Translations under genes and position numbers: made by a program
In this document: positions 19,005 to 27,918 of the stretch, one piece after another
Numbering within the stretch: the first letter of the stretch is position 1
Layout: the number at the start of each line of letters is the position of its first letter
Notes under the pieces: model-generated
What the model was told of the DNA's origin: nothing
The model's database searches: none
What the model saw: only the letters and a program-made list of their open reading frames with translations
Source of the DNA: Sulfuriferula sp. AH1
GTDB taxonomy: Bacteria > Pseudomonadota > Gammaproteobacteria > Burkholderiales > Sulfuriferulaceae
Direction of reading: 5' to 3'
Assembly (NCBI RefSeq): GCF_002162035.1
Contig: NZ_CP021138.1
Span: 1,426,001 to 1,490,000, forward strand
Length of the DNA: 64,000 nucleotides

Positions 19005-19190
19005 TCAGCTTTTATCGGCCTTTTTACCCGCTTGCTGGGCGGCATGGTGAGCCACTGCAAAAGCTCGACTCTCATCATGCTTATATTCCTTGTAGGCGTT
19101 ATTGAACGCCTTGAGAAACGCGCGTTTCTGATGCGCATCATATTGATCTACCTGTGCTTTCGGCAATTCGCTTACAGTTTTATATGGCAT
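19005..19190 (-). CDS. chaB: ChaB family protein
   Basis: A 61-residue ChaB-type protein: MPYKTVSELPKAQVDQYDAH near the start, then HQKRAFLKAFNNAYKEYKHD and a terminal VAHHAAQQAG helix. I placed the start at 19190 because CCGGAGGAAAAC precedes this ATG; the longer frame from 19250 adds 20 residues unlike the family. ChaB was named for a link to the cation/proton antiporter ChaA, but its function is not settled. It is often found in stress-related accessory islands. A terminator follows. Confidence 0.88.
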   Translation of the reverse strand: MPYKTVSELPKAQVDQYDAHQKRAFLKAFNNAYKEYKHDESRAFAVAHHAAQQAGKKADKS

Positions 19191-19259
19191 GTTTTCCTCC
19201 GGACACATTCTCTGATTGAACAACCTCATGACATATTGAAAATATGCCATGTTCTCTAT

Positions 19260-19763
19260 TCAAGCCGTTTTTTCGCTGAATATGCGGCGCACGGCTTCTC
19301 CCGCAATGGCGAGCAAAATGACGCCGGTCAGCACAGTGAGCATTCCCGAACCCGTCGAGGGCAAGGCGCCCAGCGCCACAAGTAAGGTGGTGGCTTGCGC
19401 GGGCGGATGGTCAGCTCTGAGCACATACTGCATCGACATTGAAAACAATATCGCAAGCACAGCGGCTATCACTCTCGAACCAACAAGTATATGCATTGCA
19501 TTAAATGCAGGCGCATTTAATGCCCCTGCGAGATAAACGGCCAGCACGCCTGAAAATAGGCCGACAATATGCCCTGCAATTACATTCCAGGGCTTGGCGA
19601 TGCTCAAATCCGGCGAATTAGCCTGAATTGCGATGGTCGGTCCCAAGCTGGGGAATAGCCACGGCGTCCCTGACCATAAGGCAAACCCTCCTATCATCCC
19701 CAGAACAACTGCAGCCGTCCCTGCAGCAAGCAATGGTTTAAAAGGTTTATTGAAGATATTCAT
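19260..19763 (-). CDS. HPP family integral membrane protein
   Basis: A 167-residue protein with four to five membrane helices and the HPP-family signature, including LRADHPPAQATTLLVALGAL (the His-Pro-Pro motif) and PSLGPTIAIQANSP. Some HPP proteins of cyanobacteria and plant plastids have been reported to carry nitrite. I set the start at 19763 (MNIFNKPFKP): its ATG overlaps the stop of the upstream oxidoreductase by 4 bases, whereas the longer frame would overlap it by about 50. The coupling suggests the pair once worked in nitrate/nitrite use; that is inference. Confidence 0.88.
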   Translation of the reverse strand: MNIFNKPFKPLLAAGTAAVVLGMIGGFALWSGTPWLFPSLGPTIAIQANSPDLSIAKPWNVIAGHIVGLFSGVLAVYLAGALNAPAFNAMHILVGSRVIAAVLAILFSMSMQYVLRADHPPAQATTLLVALGALPSTGSGMLTVLTGVILLAIAGEAVRRIFSEKTA

Positions 19764-21319
19764 GACGGAACCACCAGCGTTTGGGGCGCAGCTTGACGAA
19801 TTCGGGTCCACAGCCAGACGGCTTGCCTTTGGTTTTGTTGCCGGATATGACCGATTGCAGCTTCCAATTCCTGATCACGGAGAGCTTTGGAGGCCTGCTC
19901 CAGTACGTCAATCGAGATCAGGCTTTCATTTACCATTAGCCACAGATCATGCAAATGACGCAACAGGTTGAATCCACCCGGTTTGCGCGGTATTAACAGT
20001 GCGGCATCCAGGCGTTCCGGCTCGCCTGCCTGCCTTTCCCCGTACTGTTCGGTAAAAGGCTGCAACGCCTGCACGGCGTTTTGAGACCAGGAAGCGAATA
20101 AGCGACTGAGTGTGCCGATATCAGGTTCTTCCGCATGCGTGTGGGCAAGCTGATTCAAGCCCTTCACTAAACGCTGCTCGCTTTCCTGCAATAGACCGAT
20201 ATAGTCGGCGATATGGGCGGCAGGGGGAGGGGGATTGCGGAAACTCTCATTTGCATTGGCCCCACCTTCATTATCGGCTACTCTCATTGATTCAGGTTGC
20301 AGCGAACTCGGCGAAGCAATCTTCTCGAGTTTGACCGCAGCATATTTGTAATGAGGCTCTTTACTGACTGGGTCCCACTCGTAAATCGTCAGCTCATTGG
20401 CTGCCCGTGCACGGCACGGATTATCCCAGTAACCATAGTGGAAGGGTACAAAGAGTTCGCCGGGCGCAATATTTCCAATGCGGGCAGGGGCTTCCATTTG
20501 GCCGCGTCGAGATGACAATCGTATCCAGTCATTCTCCTTGATGTCCAGATCGGCGCGCGCCTCGCCCGGAGGCTCCACAGCCTTGTGGCTGATATGCACG
20601 GTCCGATCCACATTGGTAAAACAACCCGTTTTTTCACCCCAAAGCGCGGCGGGTAGCACTACATCTGCAAATTGCGCGGTTTCGGTAAGAAACGCATCCT
20701 GCACGATGACAAACAGCCCGGAACGTTCAAGAATTTGACGAACACGATTGAGATTGGGTAAGGATACGGCTGGATTGGTTGCCTGTATCCATAAAAAACG
20801 TATCGACCCGATTTCGCAATAGCGAAAAATTTGCAGCGCATGAGTAAGGGGCGACCAGTGCGGAATAATGGCAGGGTCTACGTTCCATATTTCTGCAAGC
20901 TGTTCAATATGCTGCGGATTATCCCAATTGCGGAATCCCGGCAAATCTCCATCAGCTCCGGATTCCCTGGTGTTTTGCGCGGTTGGTTGTCCATTCATTT
21001 GCAAAAGTCCGCATCCCGGCCTGCCGATACGCCCCAGAATCAAATTGATATTGTTGACCTGAACCGCTGCGGCAGTCGCCTGATTGGATTGATACACGCC
21101 TTGCAGGCAAGTTGAAACCAGCATGGAGGAGCGGGTAATCAGTTCAGCCGCCTTTTTAAGATCGGCCGCCGGCACACCGGAAAGCGCTTCTACCCGTTCC
21201 GGCGCATACGTCATCACCACCTTTGCAAGTTCATCGAACCCTAGCGTATGTTGCCGTATAAAAGCTTCATCTATATTGCCGTCGGCAATCAGCAAATGCA
21301 AAAGGCCATTTCGGGACAA
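19760..21319 (-). pseudogene. 5'-truncated molybdopterin oxidoreductase (NasA/NarB-like)
   Basis: 519 codons covering the middle and C-terminal parts of a molybdopterin oxidoreductase: GFDELAKVV...AELITRSSMLVSTCLQGVYQS, INLILGRIGRPGCGLLQMNGQP, FLWIQATNPAVSLP, DVVLPAALWGEKTGCFTNVDR, and a dinucleotide-binding end (FHYGYWDNPCRARAANELT). The N-terminal [4Fe-4S] cysteine domain and the first cofactor-binding part, some 230 residues in the family, are missing. The frame starts with TTG and is open only back to a TAG at 21362-21364; the sequence before it does not continue the homology. The last 170 residues are an unusual extension rich in Gln, Glu and Ala. The fragment cannot be an active enzyme unless the missing part is supplied elsewhere. 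Confidence 0.85.
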
Positions 21320-21497
21320 AACGTCTGCCTTGAAATTTGCATATATAAATAAAGAAATTGACTAGCCAATTCCGTACGACAACCCACATAACGCGCGATC
21401 CACGGCTTTAAACAGGATTGTTAGATATCGAACAGACCCGTTTAAGTACGACTCATAAGATGAACCTTCCTCAATTGATTTTTGAAAGGAATCCAAA

Positions 21498-21908
21498 ATG
21501 AGCTTTCTAAATCGCGATACTTACGGCATGTATAAATCGTATGATGGGGAAGGTCCCGGGCCTTCCTTAATGGGTGCAGATACATTGATGGGTGAGGATG
21601 TTTACAATCATCTCGATGAAGACCTCGGGGATATCAAGGAAATCATGATTGATATGCGCAGCGGCAAAATTGCTTACGCGGTTTTGTCGTTCGGAGGATT
21701 TCTCGGATTGGGTGAAAAACTGTTCGCCGTGCCGTGGAATGCGTTAACACTCGATACGGTGAATAAGCGTTTTATTCTGAAAGTCGAGAAAGAACGGTTG
21801 AAGAATGCGCCTGGCTTTGATAAAGACGACTGGCCAGATATGGTCGACCAGACTTGGTCAACAAGCGTACATTCGTTTTATGGCACCAAACCTTATTATG
21901 ATTTGTGA
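21498..21908 (+). CDS. PRC-barrel domain protein
   Basis: A 136-residue protein with one PRC-barrel (residues about 25-95): LMGEDVYNHLDEDLGDIKEI followed by DMRSGKIAYAVLSFGGFLG and KLFAVPWNALTLD. PRC barrels occur in photosynthetic reaction-centre H subunits and RimM, and as stand-alone stress proteins in many Proteobacteria; the role of the latter is unknown. GAAAGGAAT precedes the ATG. It diverges from the truncated oxidoreductase. Confidence 0.88.
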   Translation: MSFLNRDTYGMYKSYDGEGPGPSLMGADTLMGEDVYNHLDEDLGDIKEIMIDMRSGKIAYAVLSFGGFLGLGEKLFAVPWNALTLDTVNKRFILKVEKERLKNAPGFDKDDWPDMVDQTWSTSVHSFYGTKPYYDL

Positions 21909-22241
21909 GTAACTTTAATCAATCTAAGTTTAAAATGCCCGCTGGGAGCATCGACCGGAAGGCGATCTTGAAACGGGTTTTTTCAGGGCAAATCGGGGCA
22001 AAAACCGCCCTGTTATGTCATGCCTGACTTCGCATAATGTATATTATGTTAAATCAATTTCACAAATACCAAGGCGATTTCTTCGATTTGCATACAATTG
22101 CAAAATTAAACAACCTGAAAAAATAAAAAAACACCTCAATTTACCGAGGTGCCTTGCATGAAACTAAATTCGCCTGGATCTAGATCCACCCCAAAATTCG
22201 TCTTCATTTATTTCCAAACACAATTTTAGTGATTTTTCTTT
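21909..22241. other. intergenic region between convergent genes
   Basis: 333 bases between the PRC-barrel gene and the small gene on the minus strand. Apart from the terminator at 22118-22151 I see only AT-rich sequence with no good frame. Confidence 0.5.
22118..22151 (-). terminator. Rho-independent terminator of the 75-residue gene
   Basis: On the minus strand a CACCTC / GAGGTG stem (22146-22151 pairing with 22132-22137, loop of 8) is followed by T7-A-T6. This is a classical terminator about 90 bases past the stop at 22242. Confidence 0.8.
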
Positions 22242-22469
22242 TTAACGCCGCCATTGTGCAACCAGTTTACGGCATTCTCTTCCCCATTCACAAAGCTCGG
22301 TGCACGTATAACGTTTATCTGTAGCAAAGCATGGTTCATCCCCGTACTGCAACTGCATTATCCTGATTAATTGCCCTTTGGAATGATAATCACCGGTTCC
22401 CTTAATTTCATGAATTGCATGCTGATTTGCAATTTTATTTTTTCGTTGCGGGATTTCATTCATATTCAT
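22242..22469 (-). CDS. small Cys-containing hypothetical protein
   Basis: A 75-residue protein I do not recognise. The front is basic and polar (MNMNEIPQRKNKIANQHAIH); the back has four Cys in a short span (CFATDKRYTCTELCEWGREC) and ends KLVAQWRR. The C-x9-C-x3-C-x5-C spacing could bind a metal or form disulfides. A strong ribosome site (GGAAGGAG) lies 7 bases before the ATG at 22469, and a classical terminator follows, so it appears to be a real single-gene unit. Confidence 0.7.
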   Translation of the reverse strand: MNMNEIPQRKNKIANQHAIHEIKGTGDYHSKGQLIRIMQLQYGDEPCFATDKRYTCTELCEWGRECRKLVAQWRR

Positions 22470-22798
22470 AATCCATCTCCTTCCGAAAAATATTTAAATA
22501 ATCAGACCTATGTTAAGACAGTGACTTTAATAAAAGTGATCATCGCACAACAGTATGTCGGTTTGATGAAAATATAAATTTCTTTCCAAATCCATAACGC
22601 TTACTGTTTGAATCATGTAAACCGATTTTTGGTGGATATACTGAATGAGTGAATTACTCATAATGAATCATAGCTAAAGATCTGGTTTATTCAATGAAAA
22701 AATGAGCATTCTAAAAAATCAGCAGGTGGACTATCCTTAACATACGCTACATCACATTACAATTCTTTCTTATCAATATGTTTTAATTTATTAAAACG
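22470..22798. other. AT-rich intergenic region, no gene seen
   Basis: 329 bases between divergent genes. It is AT-rich and must hold the promoters of both, but I see no clear pair of hexamers, repeat or small gene with a ribosome site. Confidence 0.45.
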
Positions 22799-23512
22799 AT
22801 GAACAAGACATCTATTGCACACAGCCGGAATGGTTTGGATATCTCCGGACTATTGAAAAAATCAGGCGGCAGCTACGCCAAAGCGCTCGGTATCAAATTA
22901 ACCAGGACGTCCTCGCCCGAAGTCTATAAATGGTTTATTGCAGCTATTTTATATGGCACACGGATAACAGAGGATATCGCGACCCGTACATGGCATGAAT
23001 TCGAACGCAACAACATGCTGACACCTCAGCGCATCGTTGACGCAGGCTGGAATAAACTGGTGGAAATACTGGACCGCGGCGGTTATGTGCGTTACGACTA
23101 CAAAACGGCCGCCAAATTACTCGACATCAATCATGCGTTACTTGATGGGTATGAGGGCGATCTCAATAACATGCATGCCGCGGCACTCGACGTCGCCGAT
23201 CTCGAACAGCGCATCATGGCATTAGGCAAGGGTATCGGGAAAGTGACTGCCGCCATATTTCTGCGCGAATTACGTGGCAAATGGAAAAAAGCCAATCCGC
23301 CACTGTCTCCTCTTGCCATCTTGGCCGCACGCAAACTGGGATATCTGCCGAGCCATATCAGAACAAACCATCAGAGATTGGTGTATTTGCAGCATTTATG
23401 GCGCGAACATGGCAAAACCTCTACGAGCTTTCCGGAGTTGGAGGCAGCACTGGTACGCGAAGGGCTGCGACTGCGCCGTCACGCGAACCGGCATATCCGT
23501 CATGAGATTTGA
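22799..23512 (+). CDS. helix-hairpin-helix DNA glycosylase/endonuclease III-like protein
   Basis: A 237-residue protein of the HhH-GPD superfamily by its features: an alpha-helical body with KWFIAAILYGTRITEDIATR (similar to the start of the endonuclease III fold) and a helix-hairpin-helix at residues about 138-155, MALGKGIGKVTAAIFLREL. I do not see the Lys of bifunctional glycosylases with certainty, and the C-terminal [4Fe-4S] cysteine loop is absent. A base-excision role is plausible but unproven. No ribosome site is obvious before the ATG. Confidence 0.65.
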   Translation: MNKTSIAHSRNGLDISGLLKKSGGSYAKALGIKLTRTSSPEVYKWFIAAILYGTRITEDIATRTWHEFERNNMLTPQRIVDAGWNKLVEILDRGGYVRYDYKTAAKLLDINHALLDGYEGDLNNMHAAALDVADLEQRIMALGKGIGKVTAAIFLRELRGKWKKANPPLSPLAILAARKLGYLPSHIRTNHQRLVYLQHLWREHGKTSTSFPELEAALVREGLRLRRHANRHIRHEI

Positions 23513-23689
23513 TTTCTTATCATCTCGTCTCAGTACCCGCATAACCTGCAAGTTGTTGCTACTAATTTATCTTTATCAGCAATAATGATAATGTAGTATC
23601 GGATAAGGATTTTGAGCTCAGGCTTACTCTCAAATTAGATGTTCTCTTCAAGTAATGAATCATAAATTTAGAATTTCCATACTTTTCAT

Positions 23690-25141
23690 ATGAATAACAT
23701 TAATGATCACGCAATTGATGGTGCATGGCTGTTAAGCGTATTGGACGGATCTTTCAGTGAAATTTATTTTGTTGATTGCAAAACCAAACGATTTATTCAT
23801 GCGAATGATTCCGCTCAACAAAATCTGCAGTACACGATGGCCCAATTAGAGACTATGTCGCCATTGGATCTCGCCCCGGATTTGACTGAAGCCTCGTTAA
23901 AGAAAATTTTAAACCCCCTGCGTGAAGGTATTACAGATCGTGTCACATTTGAAACTGTGCATCACCGCAAAGATGGCTCCACTTACCCGATTGAATTCCG
24001 GATATTCCGCTCTCCTCCCCATACCACGCCTGTATTTATCGCGATTGGCAATGACATTAGTCAGCACCATGCAGCGGCGGTTGCGCTACAACTCAGCGAA
24101 TTGCGTTATCAAGCCATAGTTTCCAATATACCCGGCCTCGTTTTCCAGTTTCTGCGTCGTGCTGATGGTCATATCGAATTTACTTATGTCAGTGACCGCT
24201 GCGAAGACTTGCTGGACATTTCAGCAGCGCAGCTTAAAACCAATCCCGAATCATTCCTGAATTTGATTATGAGTGACGACAGGGCGAGTTATCTGGAATC
24301 CATGCTGCTCTCCGCACAGCAGCTTTTAACCTGGAACTGGAAAGGCAGAATCTGGATTGAAGCCTGGCAAGACATCAAATGGATAGATATTCGAGCTACA
24401 CCGAGTGCAATGCCGGACGGTACAGTGGTATGGGATGGCGTGATTACCAATATCACCCAGACCAAACTTGAAGAAATCGAAGCCAAGCGTTCGAGCGAAC
24501 GCCTGGCAGAATTATCGGCTCATATTCAGCAAGTCAAGGAGCAGGAACGGATGCGTATCGCCCGGGAGGTTCATGATGATCTCGGCGGCAATCTTACCGC
24601 CATAAAAATGGCGCTGACGCTCGTCAAACGCCGAATATCCAATAAAGACACAGCGCTAATCGAAAAAGTAAATTATATAGACACACTCGCAGACCGGACC
24701 ATTGAATCAGTACATCGCATTGCCGGCGATTTGCGTCCCAGCATACTGGATTTCGGCATCGTCGCAGCCATTGAGTGGCAATCGCAGGAATTTGAACGTC
24801 AAATGGGCATACCGTGCCAGTTTTCCAGTACGGATGAAGATATAGAGCTTAATGCCGACCAGGCCACTGCCCTCTTCCGGGTTTTTCAGGAAGCATTAAC
24901 CAATATCAGCAAACATGCTCATGCAACTCGAGTGGATGTGAACCTGAAACGAACCAAAAATGGCATTACTTTAGATATTGCAGACAATGGCCGAGGTATG
25001 GAACAATCTGATAGACTCAAACCTCATTCATTTGGCATACGCGGCATGATGGAGCGCGTAAGTTCATTAGGTGGTAAATTATCGATTACAGCCAGCCCGA
25101 GTGCCGGCAGTTTAATCACTATTCAAATTCCGTTAAATTAA
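23690..25141 (+). CDS. NarX-type sensor histidine kinase with two PAS domains
   Basis: A 483-residue kinase without evident membrane helices. PAS 1 (about 12-130: FVDCKTKRFIHANDSAQQNL, ETVHHRKDGSTYPIEFRIFR) and PAS 2 (about 140-265) are followed by a HisKA_3 dimerisation helix, EQERMRIAREVHDDLGGN, with the phosphorylated His at about residue 294, and an HATPase domain (NISKHAHATRVDV, DIADNGRGM, GIRGMMERV). The signal is unknown; a soluble PAS kinase suggests a cytoplasmic redox or ligand cue. The response regulator starts 7 bases after the stop. Confidence 0.94.
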   Translation: MNNINDHAIDGAWLLSVLDGSFSEIYFVDCKTKRFIHANDSAQQNLQYTMAQLETMSPLDLAPDLTEASLKKILNPLREGITDRVTFETVHHRKDGSTYPIEFRIFRSPPHTTPVFIAIGNDISQHHAAAVALQLSELRYQAIVSNIPGLVFQFLRRADGHIEFTYVSDRCEDLLDISAAQLKTNPESFLNLIMSDDRASYLESMLLSAQQLLTWNWKGRIWIEAWQDIKWIDIRATPSAMPDGTVVWDGVITNITQTKLEEIEAKRSSERLAELSAHIQQVKEQERMRIAREVHDDLGGNLTAIKMALTLVKRRISNKDTALIEKVNYIDTLADRTIESVHRIAGDLRPSILDFGIVAAIEWQSQEFERQMGIPCQFSSTDEDIELNADQATALFRVFQEALTNISKHAHATRVDVNLKRTKNGITLDIADNGRGMEQSDRLKPHSFGIRGMMERVSSLGGKLSITASPSAGSLITIQIPLN

Positions 25142-25148
25142 AGTAATC

Positions 25149-25796
25149 ATGACCTCACAAAAAGTTATACGTGTATTTATTGTCGACGATCACGCCATTG
25201 TGCGCGAAGGTCTCAAGCAAATTCTGGCGGACACACCGGATCTCGTTGTGGCAGGCGATGCAGAAACCGGACATGAGGCAATAAAACTTGCGCGGCAAGG
25301 TAAATACGATATTCTCTTGCTAGATATTTCCATGCCCGACCGCAGTGGTATCGAGGTATTAAAGCAAATTAAAAAAGAAGCGCCGGATATTGCGGTCCTG
25401 ATGTTATCCATGCATCGTGAAGATCAGTACGCCATTCGTTCTCTGAAAGCAGGTGCAGCTGGCTATTTGAACAAGCAAAGCGCGCCCGCTGAACTGGTCG
25501 TGGCGATTCGGGAAGTGATCGCGGGACGCAAATACATAAGCAATGCATTGGCGCAGGAACTGGCTAACCAGGTGGGCGGTAACCATCAGACTGCACTGCA
25601 TGAAACCTTGTCCGATCGCGAATATCAGACCATGACCATGATCGCATCCGGAAAATGCGTCAGCGATATCGCTACCGAATTAAATCTTTCAGTTAAAACT
25701 GTCAGCATGTATCGAGCTCGATTGCTGCAAAAGATGAAATTGAAAAACAATGCGGAATTAATGCACTATGCAATGAAAAACCGGCTTGTCGAATAA
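25149..25796 (+). CDS. NarL/FixJ-type response regulator
   Basis: A 215-residue regulator with a receiver domain (FIVDDHAIVREGLKQIL; phosphoacceptor D59 in LLLDISMPDRSG; K in GYLNKQSAPAELV) and a C-terminal LuxR-type helix-turn-helix (LSDREYQTMTMIASGKCVSDIA then LSVKTVSMYRARLLQKMKL). It is the cognate partner of the kinase just upstream. Its location upstream of a diguanylate cyclase and flagellar genes makes control of motility possible, but no target site can be named. Confidence 0.95.
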   Translation: MTSQKVIRVFIVDDHAIVREGLKQILADTPDLVVAGDAETGHEAIKLARQGKYDILLLDISMPDRSGIEVLKQIKKEAPDIAVLMLSMHREDQYAIRSLKAGAAGYLNKQSAPAELVVAIREVIAGRKYISNALAQELANQVGGNHQTALHETLSDREYQTMTMIASGKCVSDIATELNLSVKTVSMYRARLLQKMKLKNNAELMHYAMKNRLVE

Positions 25797-25856
25797 TATA
25801 ATATATTGATTTTTAATATATTTTTTATATGTACACATACGTTTATTCCAAAACCC

Positions 25857-25883
25857 GAAAGTAATCCATTTTTGTGCCGCTAA
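25857..25883 (+). promoter_or_regulatory. possible sigma-28 promoter of the second diguanylate cyclase
   Basis: GAAA, 15 bases, GCCGCTAA lies about 78 bases before the ATG at 25962. It differs from TAAA-N15-GCCGATAA at two positions and keeps the exact spacing found in the two clear sigma-28 sites of this window. Confidence 0.4.
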
Positions 25884-25961
25884 TCGGCTGATTGCCTTTT
25901 CATGCACGGCGTATCATGCCCCTAAATTGGAATTGATATCCGTGCACAAAAGAGCGCGATC

Positions 25962-27533
25962 ATGAAAAACACACCTGAAAATGAAGTCCCGCAAAACCCT
26001 GCAGAAATCGCGCGAGAAGCTTTTCGCCGCCTTGCCATGCAGCGTATCGCGCCTACTCCCGAAGCTTACCGCACCGTTTACAATGAAATAGCTGGCCTCT
26101 CTGAGGCTGTAAGCGCCGAACAGATTCTGACAAGTTTTGCAGCGCAGCTCTCGCAACTAACAGGCGAGACCTCGATTTTTGGCAAACGCTTGCGCCGGGC
26201 AGCGGAAGCCCATGATTGGCAGGATTACAATAGCGGCCTGACTGCATTGATTGAGGAACAACTAAAATCCCCGCCCGTTACTGCCACAGTTGCAACGAGC
26301 AGTCCTGTCCAGACCATCCCTGTTGATGGACAGAATACCCAAGTATTGCGTGAGCTCCTAACCCGCACCTTAACGTTTGCGGTTGCATCGTTATTATCAA
26401 ATATTCCCGAACTAGCCGAGGAATCCGAAGCTCTGGGTACCGCGATCAGAGATGCACGCACTGACGAAGAGTTAACCGAGATAGGTAAACGCCTCAAACA
26501 ACTCTGCTTCCGCATCGAACTAAAAAGCGGAGACATTGCCGAACAACAGGATTTGCTCTTGCGTTTATTCCGGCTGCTGCTCGATAACATAAGTTATTTG
26601 CTGGATGATGACAGCTGGTTACGCGGGCAAATTGATGTGGTGCAGAATCTGATATCCGGCCCCATCAATCATCGTTCACTTGAAGATGCGACGCAAGGCC
26701 TCAAAGAGATCATCTACAAGCAAGGCACGCTAAAAGATAGCTTGTCAGAGGCCAAGATCACTGTCAAAAACATGATCACGATCTTCATCGATCGACTGGG
26801 CGCAATTGCGACCAGCACTGGTGATTATCATGGCAAGATAGATTCTTATACGCACAAAATCGCCAAAGCCCAGCATATTGGCGAATTGAATACCATACTG
26901 GACGACGTAATGCGCGATACACGCTCCATTCAGGCCGAAGCATTACAATCCAGAGATCAGATGCTGGCTGCTCGCCAGGAAGCGCAGGTCGCAGAAGCGC
27001 GTATACATGCACTGGAAACCGAACTCGCTGAAATCAGCGCACTCGCCAGCCATGATCAACTCACCAAAAGCCTTAATCGTCGTGGACTGGACGAAGCGTT
27101 CGAGCGCGAACAGTCCCGTGCAGATCGCCATGGAACCGCGCTTAGCGTCGCCATGCTGGATATCGATGACTTTAAAAAAATAAATGACACCTATGGACAT
27201 GAAGCCGGCGATGAGGCATTGATCCACGTCGTGCGCATCATCAAGGAAACCCTTCGCTCCATGGATGTAATCGGCCGGTTTGGTGGCGAAGAATTTGTCG
27301 TGGTACTGCCTGACACGCCCGAAAACGAAGGTATAGCAGTTATAGCACGATTACAAAAGGAACTAACCAAACGCATTTTCATGCATAACAACCAAAAACT
27401 GTTTGTTACGTTCAGCGCCGGGTTAGCGACACGTAACCCAGGTGAAAATCTGCTTGACACCATGAAACGCGCAGACAGCGCCATGTACAAAGCCAAAAAA
27501 TTGGGCAAGAACCGGGTTATAGCTGCTGATTAA
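25962..27533 (+). CDS. diguanylate cyclase (GGDEF protein)
   Basis: A 523-residue soluble protein. Residues about 1-350 are helical and carry no domain I can name; 270-360 look like a coiled coil (ARQEAQVAEARIHALETELA). The GGDEF domain is at about 360-523: HDQLTKSLNRRG, MLDIDDFKKINDTYGHEAGD, active loop RFGGEEFVVVLPD with an RSMD inhibitory site five residues before it, and SAMYKAKKLGKNRVI. It should make c-di-GMP with product feedback. It lies upstream of fliS-fliT-fliK-flhX-ycgR, whose last member binds c-di-GMP. Confidence 0.94.
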   Translation: MKNTPENEVPQNPAEIAREAFRRLAMQRIAPTPEAYRTVYNEIAGLSEAVSAEQILTSFAAQLSQLTGETSIFGKRLRRAAEAHDWQDYNSGLTALIEEQLKSPPVTATVATSSPVQTIPVDGQNTQVLRELLTRTLTFAVASLLSNIPELAEESEALGTAIRDARTDEELTEIGKRLKQLCFRIELKSGDIAEQQDLLLRLFRLLLDNISYLLDDDSWLRGQIDVVQNLISGPINHRSLEDATQGLKEIIYKQGTLKDSLSEAKITVKNMITIFIDRLGAIATSTGDYHGKIDSYTHKIAKAQHIGELNTILDDVMRDTRSIQAEALQSRDQMLAARQEAQVAEARIHALETELAEISALASHDQLTKSLNRRGLDEAFEREQSRADRHGTALSVAMLDIDDFKKINDTYGHEAGDEALIHVVRIIKETLRSMDVIGRFGGEEFVVVLPDTPENEGIAVIARLQKELTKRIFMHNNQKLFVTFSAGLATRNPGENLLDTMKRADSAMYKAKKLGKNRVIAAD

Positions 27534-27591
27534 AACCATTAATTATTAAATAATAAAACGGCACTTCATTATTTTGTTGCAATAGGGGAAA

Positions 27592-27630
27592 CAAGGAACG
27601 AACTCGGGCACCAAGCCCGCAACGTCCTTG
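27592..27630 (+). other. two-part stem-loop downstream of the diguanylate cyclase
   Basis: CAAGG-a-ACG pairs with CGT-CCTTG as an outer stem (one bulge), then a small internal loop, then CGGGC-ACCAA-GCCCG as an inner stem-loop. No T-run follows. It may be a Rho-assisted 3' end of the cyclase mRNA or a structured RNA; no known riboswitch class was recognised. Confidence 0.4.
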
Positions 27631-27816
27631 ATATTAATCAATAAATTCAATATATATTACATATCTATAAAACCAATACAATGATCAAGAACTTTCCTGT
27701 AAAAGACGACTCCACCCTGTTAGTGCGCAATGGCATGTATACGATACCCTCATCCTTGCAGAAACTGTCAAATTGTTCTATACCTAATTGATTCCGATGA
27801 AAGTTGGATACAGGGC

Positions 27817-27843
27817 TAAATTTACTGCTACAGATGCCGATAT
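27817..27843 (+). promoter_or_regulatory. sigma-28 (FliA) promoter of the fliS operon
   Basis: TAAA, exactly 15 bases, GCCGATAT: one base from the consensus TAAA-N15-GCCGATAA. It lies 76 bases before the fliS ATG and would drive fliS-fliT and the genes after them as a late flagellar operon. Confidence 0.82.
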
Positions 27844-27918
27844 AAACAACATGAACACAGCCAGCAACAGCCTGACACAATAACTGGCGAATTTACTTAA
27901 TCAGCCTAAGGAAATATC

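Larger units (their letters stand above)
27534..27918. other. intergenic region with hairpin and sigma-28 promoter
   Basis: 385 bases between the cyclase and fliS. It holds a 39-base imperfect hairpin at 27592-27630 and a sigma-28 promoter at 27817-27843. Two tiny frames (27681-27791 and 27797-27883) have no ribosome site and the second is crossed by the promoter, so I do not call genes. Confidence 0.6.

Noticed and set aside
21320-21497. Search for an insertion-sequence end at the oxidoreductase truncation
   Set aside because: No terminal inverted repeat, target duplication or transposase sequence is visible.
27681-27883. Two tiny frames (36 and 28 residues) upstream of fliS
   Set aside because: Neither has a ribosome site, and the sigma-28 promoter at 27817-27843 lies within the second.
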